Source: Primula veris
Lineage: Eukaryota; Streptophyta; Magnoliopsida; Ericales; Primulaceae
Assembly (NCBI GenBank): GCA_963682055.1
Contig: OY821747.1
Location: 22,690,126-22,754,125, forward strand
Direction of reading: 5' to 3'
Length of the DNA: 64,000 nucleotides
Shown: piece after piece, positions 32,231 through 43,800 of the stretch
Numbering within the stretch: position 1 is the first letter of the stretch
Layout of the letters: every line of letters starts with the position of its first letter
The notes under the pieces: generated by a model
Told to the model about the DNA's origin: nothing
The model's database searches: none
What the model saw: only the letters and a program-made list of their open reading frames with translations
Position numbers and translations under genes: made by a program

Positions 32231-33613
32231 TGTTGGGAAAAAGTTGAAAAACATGTAGTTTAAACATGGTTGTTCCAAGTGGCCAGGGACCATCTTTGAG
32301 TCAATTTTTAATGCGACTCCTCAGTTTTTCTGAGGCCATACTCTATGCGTTTGAGTAGCTCGTACGACGAGCTTCGCAACGGTATATCGCATGACCTATT
32401 CGGAAGAAGGGTGTGAATGATAATTGGACTCGAAGGTTGGTACTCGAAAGAGGAAATAAAGTCAATGCTGGAAAATGAGAAAAGAAATGGGATTTAACCC
32501 ATGAGGGTTATCCCACATTGGACGGTTATCCCACATTGGGCGGGCTTGCTCGGCGGGAGGGCCATGCTCGTCGGGTGGGCTTGCTCGTTGGGTTTTTAGC
32601 TCAAGGGAAAAAGTGCGCCTGTTCCTGTTCGGGAAAAGCGTGCCTGTTCGGAAAAAGCGTGCCTGTTCGGGAAACGCGTGCCTGTTCGGGAAAAGCGCGC
32701 CTGTTCGGAAAAAGCTTCCAGCAAAGCTGTAACTGTTGCAATAAATATGAATTCATTGCAAAGTTAATACTGCAGTTTCGAATTTCGAAAAACTGACAGT
32801 AGTAAAGTGACTTTAATGGCTGAGATACTCAGCAAGCCTATAAATAGGCAGACCCCCCACATGTCAAAGATACATAACATTCTGAAATAAAACACCAGTA
32901 GCATATATCATCTCTCCAAATTAGCATTACATTTTAGAACCAGAGAGAACCACCCACCAACAGCTCGACCTTGACTCGTCGCCAGTTTCCGGCGAGTCAT
33001 CTGAGACGTTGTACCTTGGGATCGAAGCGCCAACGCAACCAGAAACCTAAAGGTGGTTGGGCGAATATCGGTTAAGGGCATACTGTTAACACTAGCCTCG
33101 TCTTATTTTGTGTTTTCAATTCTGTCCATTTACTATTGTTTTCAATTCTGTCCATTTACAATTATGTTATTTCAATTACGTAATTTACTTTTCTGTAATT
33201 TTAATTTCAGTATTTTATATTGTTGTCCTTAGCTGTAGCTTTTATATTCTGTTTGTACCATTCTGTAATTAGTTTAAAGTTCTGGTTTTTGCTGTAATTA
33301 CTATTCTGTAATTAGATTCTGTAATTAGAATAGTTTCAATTCAGTCATGTACTTTCAATTTAAAACAGAACAGTCCGGCTGTTAAGTTTATACTTTCCAG
33401 TCCGGCAGTTTCTTTTAATTGCAAATCAGTACATCAGATTATTAATTAATAATAATCTGATAACGTTTGCTTTGATTATTTTTTAGTACCTACATGTTGT
33501 AATCAATTTATTGTATTCCATTTGGAAATTATTAAAGATTACACTGGTTTTATTTAATTACTGTTTAGTCCTTTAATTATTGTTAATTGTTATTTCGTAC
33601 ACGGAAACCAACA
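32231..33613 (+). repeat. 5' LTR of a truncated copia element
   Basis: It starts TGTTGGGAAAAAG and ends GGAAACCAACA, so the tips form the inverted pair TGTTGG/CCAACA. Inside are a GC-rich tandem array (32614-32716), a TATA box (TATAAATAG at 32840) and a long AT-rich 3' part. No second LTR of this element is present in the window. Confidence 0.7.
32614..32716 (+). repeat. GC-rich ~18-bp tandem repeats in the LTR U3 region
   Basis: Five to six units of GCGTGCCTGTTCGGGAAAA lie about 125-225 bp upstream of the TATA box. A duplicated GGTTATCCCACATTGG precedes them at 32507-32539. The position fits enhancer-like repeats known in U3 of plant copia elements such as Tnt1. Confidence 0.8.
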
Positions 33614-33965
33614 ATCTTAACCGATACGCTGTTGTTTCTTTCGTGTATTGATTAATACAATAATTTATTTTATAAGGAATAATGATTTCTTGTTTTCAAT
33701 TCTAAATTATATTAGAAATTGAATTACAAAGGAAAAATTCCAAACAGTTTTTATTTTATTTTATTTTCTTGTTGATACCAACCGTATTGGTATTCAATAA
33801 GAATCGTTTTAATCCTTTTAATATCAACCGTATTGATATTCAAAAGGATAAAAAGTTTAATTTTATTGTTTGAATAAATCTTTTACAAACCCAAATATCA
33901 GTTTTGGTGTTTTGTTTATAGAATTTATTGTACACGTATCTCATACGTTTGTGTTGTCGTTTCAG

Positions 33966-34707
33966 ATGACAAACACGTCGCCTATTCAGTTGCCTATCGG
34001 GGGTGAGCATGACCCAGTGGTTGGTGGGCCTGTCCATAACACTGGGGGCGATGCGAATGTGGTGGCTAACGCCGATGACGTGGCTGCAGCGGCTGCGGCC
34101 ATGGCGGATGCTATGGCCAAAGCTGAGGCTGCGGCCGAAGCAGCGACCACGGCCAAGGCCGCTGCTAAGGCTGCGGCCAAGGGCAAGGCACCGATGTATT
34201 CGGCTGTGCCTACTTTGCCGACTTCTCATCTGGAGAAACCGGAAAAATTCAGGGGAGACAACTTTAAACGTTGGCAGCAAAAGATGCTGTTTTATCTCAC
34301 GACCCTGAATCTGACCAGGTTTCTTAAGGAGACTGCTCCCGTCCTAAGCGAGGACGATCTGGACGAGCAGTCGTTCTCTGCGGTTGAGGCATGGAGACAT
34401 GCCGACTACCTATGCAAGAACTATATCTTGTGTGCTCTAGATGACACGCTGTTCAGTGTTTTTGAGCCCAAAGCTACTGCAAAGGAGCTATGAGAGACTC
34501 TCGAAAACAAGTACAAAGTGAATAACGCTGGCACAAAGAGATTTGTTGTCACGGACTTTCATGAGTACCGTATGACTGACAGCAGGGGTGTCATGGAGCA
34601 AGTTGAGGAACTCCAACTCATTTACCATCGCCTTGAGGCTGAGGGGCTAGTGATTAATGAGCCTTTCCAGGTGGCACTCATGATTGAGAAATTACCACCT
34701 GGATTGA
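33966..34707 (+). pseudogene. Copia gag, 5' part only, with an internal stop and abrupt truncation
   Basis: The frame starts at ATG 33966. An unusual Ala/Lys-rich tract (about residues 36-77, repeats of AAA, AEA and AKAA) is followed by the copia gag/UBN2 region: HLEKPEKFRGDNFKRWQQKM, then KNYILCALDD. A TGA at 34491-34493 interrupts it where related gags have Trp. The same frame continues (ETLENKYK, then VEELQLIYHRL, IEKLPPG). Homology stops at about 34707, where the sequence changes to the second copy of the flanking duplication. The zinc knuckle, protease, integrase and reverse transcriptase are all missing. Confidence 0.85.
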
Positions 34708-36157
34708 TTAAAATGTGTAATCAAAATAGGAAAATTAAATATGATTCTCGTTGTTTTTTAAATTTTGGATTCCATGTTTAGACAATGTATTTTGATTTAG
34801 ATGTTAACCGTCTATATCAGAGTTTCAGATTTTTAAAAGAGATGATGTTTTTCTGTTTATGTTTATGCATTGCCGTTTGAATGCTTGCAAAAATAACTTG
34901 ATTATTGGAATAACATTTAATGATTGCCTAATAATTGTGTTCCAACTTCTTTTGCGATTTATAAGCACATGATCATTTTTTTCCCATGTCTCTTCTTTTG
35001 CGATTGTTCTGATCATTTTTTACACTCACTTTCAGGTTATACAAATTTGTTTTTTTAAAGCATCGGAAATCAGTTAATACGCGTGATGAAACATTTCTAT
35101 ACCTAACGGAGAGGGGCTTACGTGAAATGCGCCACTACAGATCAATCATGAGTTGGAAGGTAATATGATAGATCGCTCGCTCCGTGTTTTCGGAAATTTG
35201 CTATTTGTTTTTTGAGTTCCCTTTAAAAGGATATAAAAGCTTTACATTAGGATTTCAACTTTTTAATAGTTTTAGATATGACAATCTCTACGATGGTTCT
35301 CCTTCTTTAATGAATTATCAGTTGCTATTTTTTAATGAATTTACTCAAATCGTTACCTATTTGAAGGGGACTGAATTTGTAGAACTATACCACAAATTCT
35401 GTAAGAACAGTTTACTATAGTGTGCATGGAAAGATTTTGATAACCAAATATCAACAAATAACTAAAGTATATCAGAACTATTACTTAGCGTTGTTAATTT
35501 TAAATAGAAATTGTGACTTCCCGTCACATGGACTTTAATAATTCATGTCAAAGTTCTTCTCCGGTCAGTAATTATTGAAAGTAAATTGCACTTGAAATTT
35601 AATTATCTTAGATGTTTTCACTCTTTTCGGAGCTTGCTCACAATGTATTTTTGTAAATTCTCTCTTGATGGGTTCTCATGCTATTGTTTTTCATGTAGAG
35701 AAGAGGGACTGATTCTCTCATAATCAATATTCAGAAGTATATCGAAGATGAGAATTAAGAGACCGTGTGATATGATTTAGGTCATTTAAGAGGTTGCAAT
35801 TGCATATGTAATATATGCGAGTTAACCTTTGTGTCCCAGTGATGAATGGTACATCTTCTTAGACCGAGCCTCGTCTAATTATTATTTTTGTTTTTGCAAA
35901 GTGAGTCCCGAATAATTGCAATTTTTCCACTGATTTCGAGCTACAGTTATCCAATGAGGATTGCAATGAGCCTACTCTTTAATGAGTAGAGTGTAATTTT
36001 TATCTATTTCTTATGATGAACAAATTAATTGTACAAGCTTAATCTTCATGTATGCCAACATCGACACGTTGTTGCGAAGCATATAAACATGTGTTGCCGC
36101 TACTGTAGCTTCATGTCATGTAATTAGCTAGCTTTGACCGCAACACAGATGGTATCA
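34708..36157 (+). repeat. 1450-bp direct duplication, copy 2
   Basis: Partner of 30779-32228. Its left edge joins the truncated gag at a shared TTAAAA. Its right edge continues from ATGGTATCA into ACCACAACATGGG, which probably represents the site before the copia element inserted. Confidence 0.95.
35036..35159 (+). other. Candidate orphan exon, second copy
   Basis: Identical to 31107-31230 including both flanking splice-like signals. It exists only because the 1450-bp block is duplicated. Confidence 0.3.
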
Positions 36158-36880
36158 ACCACAACATGGGATACTAAAAAGGAGTTAATCAAACACGTGT
36201 GATTAAGATATGTTCACATGTAGTTATTAATGTAAAATCCATGGAAGAACAGACCCCAAGCATTGCGTGGACCTGCTTGCTAGTGACGTATATATATATA
36301 TATATATAGAACCTTCAAGTCGGATAAAAACTACTCGTTATACTGTTGATTTGTATAGTCTGGACCATCAATGTATTTTCTTCCGATTTAATGCTCCCGA
36401 GGTCATAGCATATGACTTTTTTTTTAATCTTTTAACAAGGAGGAGACACAAAACGAGAACTCGCTTGAAAAACTAGTTATTACAATTAATACCATGAGGT
36501 AATAAGTGTAAATTTAATAAGATTTAACTACTAAAAATAGAAAAAATTATTAAATAAAATAAAATAAACATTTATTTTAGTACGTGGCAAGAATGAAAGC
36601 AGAACACTCGGGCACGGACAAAAGAGGAGCACATTTGGTCATTTTAAAATTTTTCTGTTTTTGTTATATTGTCATTTTTTTTACATGTATTCGTAATTTT
36701 TTTTTGTTAAATTAACTTTTTTATTTTATTTCTGAAGTGTTTATTTAAAAAATTATGTAAATTTTCTCTTTTTATATTTTTGGGTATTTATTAATATTGC
36801 TTTATTAAAAATTGTCCAAACAAACAATAAATACCAAAAAATATGCATATAAAGTCAAATTTTACCCTTAGATAGCATAC
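36158..36880. other. Intergenic, no gene recognised
   Basis: AT-rich sequence with a (TA)n microsatellite at about 36288-36309. No protein-family resemblance is seen. Confidence 0.4.
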
Positions 36881-36889
36881 GTTCTTGTT

Positions 36890-37210
36890 TACAACCGTGA
36901 ACTTTCTTACGGATCCATCTGAGGGTATATCTATCCTTAGGTAGCCGGCGTTCTTGTTTACAGTTGGAGCGGTGCGAAACATGCGTGTTGATGTTATCGA
37001 TGTTTCGTCCTTGATGGGGTTTGGTATTAGAGAATTTACCCTGAGTCATGCAGCTACTACTGCAGTGGCAGCGAAGATAGAGAAACATGAGAACACATGT
37101 CAAGCAATTAGCTCTGTTTCATATCTTTTGCGTTTGATACATTTGGTTTTTTAGCTACGGAGTTTGTTGAGCTTATGAGGAGAGTGTAGAAAGTTATGAA
37201 CAGAAATGTG
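36890..37210 (+). pseudogene. Frameshifted fragment of a plant retroelement-associated protein
   Basis: One frame reads MRVDVIDVSSLMGFG, then FTLSHAATTAVAAKIEKHE. After a shift into another frame it reads FISFAFDTFGFLATEFVELM and an in-frame stop. The FAFDTFGFLAPE block with a preceding K-HEK segment is a common C-terminal part of plant proteins annotated as putative reverse transcriptases, present in many dead copies. Frameshift and stop make this a relic. The parent element type is uncertain. Confidence 0.6.
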
Positions 37211-37808
37211 TTGTGTAATTTCGGCTGAATATGTCTTTAGAAGTTTATGATTTGCTATTAAAAATGGACTAGCGGTTAAGTTTGTTATCCGTTTATCTCA
37301 AACTCATATTTAATAATTTTAGTCTACTCAGTTTTATTAATATAAATCACATAAGTATATATAAAAAAAACACAATTTATTTAACACGACCACAAATATA
37401 CTGAGCATACATGTCTATGTACCTACATACATGTATGTGCAATTTTAACTAATTATCGGAATGAAAATTCAAGAATTCTATTGTATAATTCTAAGTATTA
37501 ACTATGATATTGAATTTTGAAAGAATTTTTTCCACCGATTTACATATGGGGTAAAAATTGCATGTATTTTTATAATAAAACATATTTTATTTATTTTGTG
37601 ACGTAAAAATACATATATAAATAAAATTTAATGTTAAAAATTGCACGAGTGCTACATTATTTAATTATTTATTTAAAAAGGAGGAGTGTACATGGTCAGA
37701 GTTGCGGTATTTCTTCGTAGTGGAACATATTTTGATTTTTTGATTTAGTGACGGAGGAGTAGTAGCGGTAAAGAAAAGAAAAAGTCGTAAATTGAAGAAG
37801 AAAAGAAA
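37211..37808. other. Upstream region of UVH3
   Basis: AT-rich sequence before the UVH3 start codon, with a decayed Stowaway-like stretch near 37435-37570. A purine-rich segment (37755-37808) just before the ATG is probably 5' UTR. I cannot place a TATA box with confidence. Confidence 0.4.
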
Positions 37809-40800
37809 ATGGGAGTGCAAGGGTTATGGGAATTATTATCCCCCGTCGGTCGCCGTGTCTCCGTCGAAACCCTCACCGGAAAAAAACTTGCCATCGGTAT
37901 TTTTATTTATTTATTTATTCCCCAATTATTTAGTCACTTTATATTTGATAATCGATTGTTACTAATTACTTATTAATCCTTAGTTTGTTTGTTTGTATAG
38001 ATGCGAGTATATTAATATCCCAGTTTACAATTTTTTATTATATATATACGTATACCATGTATATCATATAGAGTCCGTTTGGCAACAGATTTTTTTTAGT
38101 TGATTTTTGGATTTTTGATTCTATAAATCTGTGTGTTTGGACAGTCAGATTATTTAACTTCTGAAATTCAAAAGCTAAAAAATCTAGATTTTCAGTGGAT
38201 TTAATAAACAGATTTTCAAAATCTAATTTCGGACCAAAAAATCTGTTACCAAACGGACTCATAATATTAGATACAGGTTGATCATTGATAAGTAATCACT
38301 TTAATAGGAGTAATACTTAGGGTGCGTTTGGAGTCGGCTTTTTTGATCGAAAGGATGCTCGAAAAAAAAAAACAACGCAAAAAATGCGTGTTGAAAAAAA
38401 GCTAGTGTGGGCATTTTCTTACCTATACGTGACTTAAGACTTATACTTATACTAATAAGATAAGCAAACACGTTCTATTTGGAAATTTCTGTTTTCTGTT
38501 AATTTTTCCTCTGGAAAAGCTAAATAAAACACCAAAATCCTAACTTCTATTCTTTTTGAGTTTTTTGACCCCAAAGCTTGGTTTTTAAAAGCTAAACAAA
38601 ACAAAATGTTCATAGCTTTTATGCTTTTAAGTGACTTATAACTTATTTTTACAGCTAAGTCCTTTTTTATTTTTCTTAACTTACAAATGACCAAAAAATA
38701 TGCAAACAATCTTTATTTTAAAATTTATGTTTCTGTTAAATTTTTCTGTGAAAAAGCTATTAAAAGCACCAAAATCCTGGCTTCTATACTTTGGAGTATT
38801 TTAAATCCAAAAGCTAACAAACCAAGCAACCATAGCCTTTTTTTAAGCAGAAAAAGCTATACAACAAACTAAGAAAAGAAGCAGTTGCCAAACATGCACT
38901 CTACTTTGGTTGTGTGCTTGTAAAGATTTAATTACTTTGATTACAATTATTTTCTTCTGTGCAGATGCGAGTATATGGATAGTGCAGTTTATGAAGGCGA
39001 TGAGAGACGAGAAAGGGGAGATGGTACGTAACGCTCATTTGATCGGATTCTTTCGTAGGATCTGTAAACTCATGTTTCTTAGGGCTAAGCCGGTCTTCGT
39101 CTTCGACGGCGGCACGCCGGCTTTGAAGAGACGGACTGTTATCGCGAGACGGAGGATGAGAGAGAATGCTAAGGCGAAAGTACGAAAGACCGCCGAGAAA
39201 CTGTTGCTTAACCATGTGAGTACATTTATGTTATTATTTTTGTCTGTGTTTGTGTTTTTCAGTTTTTCAGTTTTTCAACAGTAAAAAATCTATGAATAGA
39301 AGGTCAAGGGCAGTAACGATTACTAGCATCTTAGCAACTTCTCATATCATTGTTTTCGGGTAACTATGGTTTGGTTACGGTTGGTAGTTTTATGATAAAA
39401 AGTTTTCATTTCTGTGTTACCTTCTAGATTTTGATTGTTGGTATTAGGAATCGTAGCACGTGTGGTACTGTAGTAGGTAGATAGTTTCATTTGTGTATGT
39501 ATGCATCATTTATTTTGTTTCTAAACTAGGGCCTAAAAGTATAACATGTAAACATCAGTAATTTTTTAAAACATATGTCTGGTTAGAGCGTACATTACCT
39601 ATGCGAAAGGGCAAAAAAACATATTGATGTGTTTTTGATGTTCAATGATTTTTCCCGTCTTTCTGGAAACATGTTCCATGTTTGGGAACAATGGAACTGA
39701 AATAGCAAGATTTCTTCCTTCAGGTTTTGAAAACATAAAAATAGAAAATAACCTTAAAACATGTGCTTGCAAATGATCCCTTAAAGCTGTATATACCTTT
39801 GATCTTCTTTTTTGGCTTACTACAACGAACAAACGACTATATTCTTTCACATTTTTTGTTCTATTTAGACTACTATAGTTGAAGTTTTACCAAGAAATTG
39901 TTAGTGTTCTAAGTGTCCCGGCGGCTGTTTTTTCTTCTTTTTCTTGAGTAGCTCAAGGCAATGAGGTTAAAAGAGCTGGCCGATGATCTAGAGAACCAGA
40001 GAAAGAAGAACAATGCAAAGGGTAAAAAGGTAATCAATGATGAAACTGAAATAGCAAGTAACAATGTTATCGAAACTAAAAGCATGCCACCAAGTCTCAA
40101 CCAGGAGGAGCTAGATGCAATGTAAGCTTCAGACTTGATTTTTACTCCTATACTACTAAATATAAAGTATTACGAGCAAAGTTTGTGTTTAAATCTTTGT
40201 CATGAGCTATTTAAGGTTGGCGGCATCTCTTGCGGCTGAGGAACACCGAAGTATTAATGGCAATGCCTCAACATCTGGTGCAGGAGTTACTCTTGATGAA
40301 GATGATGAAGATGAGGAAGATGACGATGAGGATGAGGAGATGATACTTGTAAGTCTTTATCTTGTGGTTTTGCTTATAGACGATGAGTGTGTATGAATTA
40401 ATCTTGCATATTTTTAAATGAGTGGATCACCTTAATATGTAGATTTTATTTGTTTACATTTTTTATGAACAAGAAAGAAGTTGCACCATGTTGGGTTTTT
40501 CGCGGGATTTTACTCAGCCATTTAGTACTCTCCATGATGTAAAAAGTTGGCTAGTTGAAATGTTCACTGATTTTTAGGGTATATATTAGCATTGCTTACA
40601 TACATATATGCCCCTGTGTCTCCACCATCAACGTTCCTGTTTAACATTTTCACCACGAAAAAAAAAAATGAAAAGATAAACAGTGCATTCCCTAGAAAAC
40701 GTTTTATCCGTCAAGATAATATGCATTAGGACGTTCTTTTCTCCTAGAAAAAATTACTTCTTAGAAATTTGAAAGATACTGGGTTGTTTTGGAGGTTAAT

Positions 40801-43800
40801 GAAAATCTGTTTTATATAGAAACCGATTATTGGTACTTTCTTGGCCTTTTTATTACTGTATATTTTTTTATTCCTGCAGCCAGCTATGGGTGGAAATGTG
40901 GATCCAGCTGTTTTGGCTTCTTTACCTCCATCAATGCAACTCGACCTTCTTGTTCAGGTGTGGAATCTCTCACCAGAACTCTCTATCGGAATGGGTTTTC
41001 TAGTAAGACCTGACCGTAGATCTCCCTATCTTGCAGATGCGAGAAAGATTGATGGCAGAGAACAGACAGAAATATCAGAAAGTAAAAAAGGTAAGGCGCT
41101 AAAATTTGTACCCAGTTTTGTTTATGTCCAGCTATTTTATTGGCCTCGTTTGGTTACTTCTTATAAGTACCAAGGCTAATGTTTTCTATGGACATCAACA
41201 GTTAAAGTTTAGCTATTTAGATACTCTTATAAGTGTGTTTGGTGAAAAATAAAGAATAAGTATGCTTTTATTATTGGGTTAGTGGAAAACAACAACTTTC
41301 AAAGAAGATTTAAAAGTGGAGAAAAATTAGCGCTAGTGTAAATTATATGAACTGTATATTGTTAAAAAAAACATGGGTGAAGATATTATTGCAAAAGTAT
41401 ATCTCTTCGCCTCAAAAGTAGAAACAGGTATTTTTTTTCTTGGTTTACCAAACAAACACTTTAATGAAATAGTAAAATGTATTTTTATGAAGTTTTACCA
41501 AACAAACTTTTAGATGAAGGCTTATGCCCAGGATTGATTGAGGTTATGGCTAAATTTGTCATTCTGTTTGGACATTAGGCCCCTGCAAAGTTTTCAGAAT
41601 TACAAATACAGTCCTATCTCAAGACCGTAGCCTTCAGAAGAGAGATTAACCAAGTACAAAAAATTGCAGCTGGAAAGGATATGGGTGGGGTCCAGACCTC
41701 GCGTATAGCTTCAGAAGCTAATCGAGAGTTTATTTTTTCATCATCTTTTACTGGGAATAAAGAGTGAGTGGATGTATATAACTTCATTTGATTGTTTATA
41801 TGTTATTCATTCGAAGATTTAACTAAGACGATTTTAATGGAAATCCTTCTCACTATTATTAACTTTTATGAGGTCATGTTTTTGGTGCTTTGAGTGTTTG
41901 AAATGTGTTGCAGTAGGTTCCGTGACATTGTCTTTCTTTGAGTGTTTCTTTCAATGGGGGATAAAGAGCGTTAGATTTAGCTTCATTTCTTTCTTTGTAG
42001 GCTTGTCTCCTGGATATCATTAACTTTTATGAGGTCATGTTTTTGGTGCTTTGAGTGCTTGAAATGTGTTGCAGCAGGTTCAGTGACATTGTCTTTCTTT
42101 GAGTGTTTATTTTCTCATCATCTTTCTATGGGGGATAAAGAGCGAGTAGATTTAGCTTCATTTCTTTCTTTATATGCTTGTCTCCTGGATATTTTATTCA
42201 GATTTAAAAAGAATTTTTTCGCACAAGTATAATTTTTTTGTGATGATGTATCTGGTGCATTTCCAGGGAATGAACTAGCGTTTGTCTTTCTCCGTGTGTT
42301 TTAAAACCTGTTGCAGAAATGACGTAGGGATTTCTATTAGTGTTTTCTTATCAACTTTCAGTGGAGATAAACAGTGAGTGGATACAGTTTCATTTCTTTC
42401 TTTAGAGGTTAGTCCTCCTGGAGGTTTAATTAAGATGGGTTTAGAAATTGATTTCACAAATATATACATATATGTATATATTATACTTTCTGAAGTCATG
42501 TGTGTTTTTCAAGATTTTGAACTAACAATTGTCTTTTTATGAGTGCGCCTTGTTTGATTTCAGATTTTAAGCTCGTCCTTTTGTCTTCTTGCTTCGCTTA
42601 AACTTAGGAATTTCTGTTTTATTAGGGCAGAAAATCTAGAAGATTAAACTAGCCTTTTTCTTAACCTCAAAATATCCAGCTTATTTGCTTCAAAGCTGGA
42701 TTGCAAACAATCCCCTTTTTCGAAATATGTTGTAATAGGTTCAGTGACATTGTTACTCACTGACATTTTCTTCTTCTTTTGAAAGGGAACTTGCTTCTGT
42801 TGGAGTAGACGGACATAACAAGAAATCTTCTTTTAATAAAACATCGGAAATTTCTTCGACATTATTGGATAGTGTTTCTTCTACTAGTATTTCAAATAAT
42901 GAAACTGAATCAGCTTCGGATAATAGAGAAAAGGCACTTCTTGAGGAAATTGAGACATATAAGGATGATAGAGGACGGCTTAGAGTTAGTAGAGTTAGGG
43001 CAATGGGGATTCGGATGACCCGAGATTTACAACGTAATTTGGATTTAATTAAAGAGATCGAACAAGACACCATGCCGACTGATGAGATTCCTGACATAGC
43101 TTCTAATCTTCAAAAGAATGTCGAACCAAAAGACCTAAATGATATGTTTACATCTAAGAATGAGAAGTTTATGGAGATATCCTTTGAGGATGATGGTGGT
43201 GAGAAATGCTTGGATGGTGATGATGATATATTTGCTCGTCTTGTGGCAGGAGAAACAAATATTTTTTCTTCATCGAATAGTGGTGCATCAAAATGTGATT
43301 TGTCTTTGCATGCTGTAGATGTTGATGATGAGAGTGAAGTGGAATGGGAAGATGGCAATTCAAACAATCTTAAATGTGCTTCCTTGTCTCCTACTGAAAC
43401 TGGGAAATCTGCATTTAAAGGTGGCGAGAAATTCTTAGAAGGTGATGATGATATATTTGTTCGTCTAGTGGCACGAGAAACGAATGAAATATCATCGCAT
43501 AATGGTTCATCAAAGGGTGATTTGTCATTTCATGCTGGAGATGCTGATGACGAGAGTGAAGTGGAATGGGAAGAAGATGATATATACGATCCTAAATGTA
43601 ATTCTCTCTCTTCTGAAACTACGAAAATGGCGTCTAAAGGTGTTTTAGAAGAAGAAGCTGATTTTCAGGAAGCCTTAAGGAGAAGTTTAAAGGAATCAAG
43701 TGGAAATAAGTTCAATGAGGTACTATTGGAAGACAATAATTTAGAAGAAGCTATCGGAATAATTCATGAGGGTACAGGTGCTGGGTCTTTGCATGAAGAA

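Noticed and set aside
32518..32796. 92-codon frame with Cys/Gly-rich repeats
   Set aside because: It lies wholly in the U3 of a copia LTR and translates the GC-rich tandem repeats.
30779..36157. Reading the 1450-bp repeats as the two LTRs of one retrotransposon
   Set aside because: A TGGTATCAG primer-site-like string follows copy 1, but the shared sequence runs through most of it in copy 2 as well. There is no polypurine tract before copy 2, and a separate LTR (TGTTGG...CCAACA) starts at 32231. A duplication of flanking DNA fits better.
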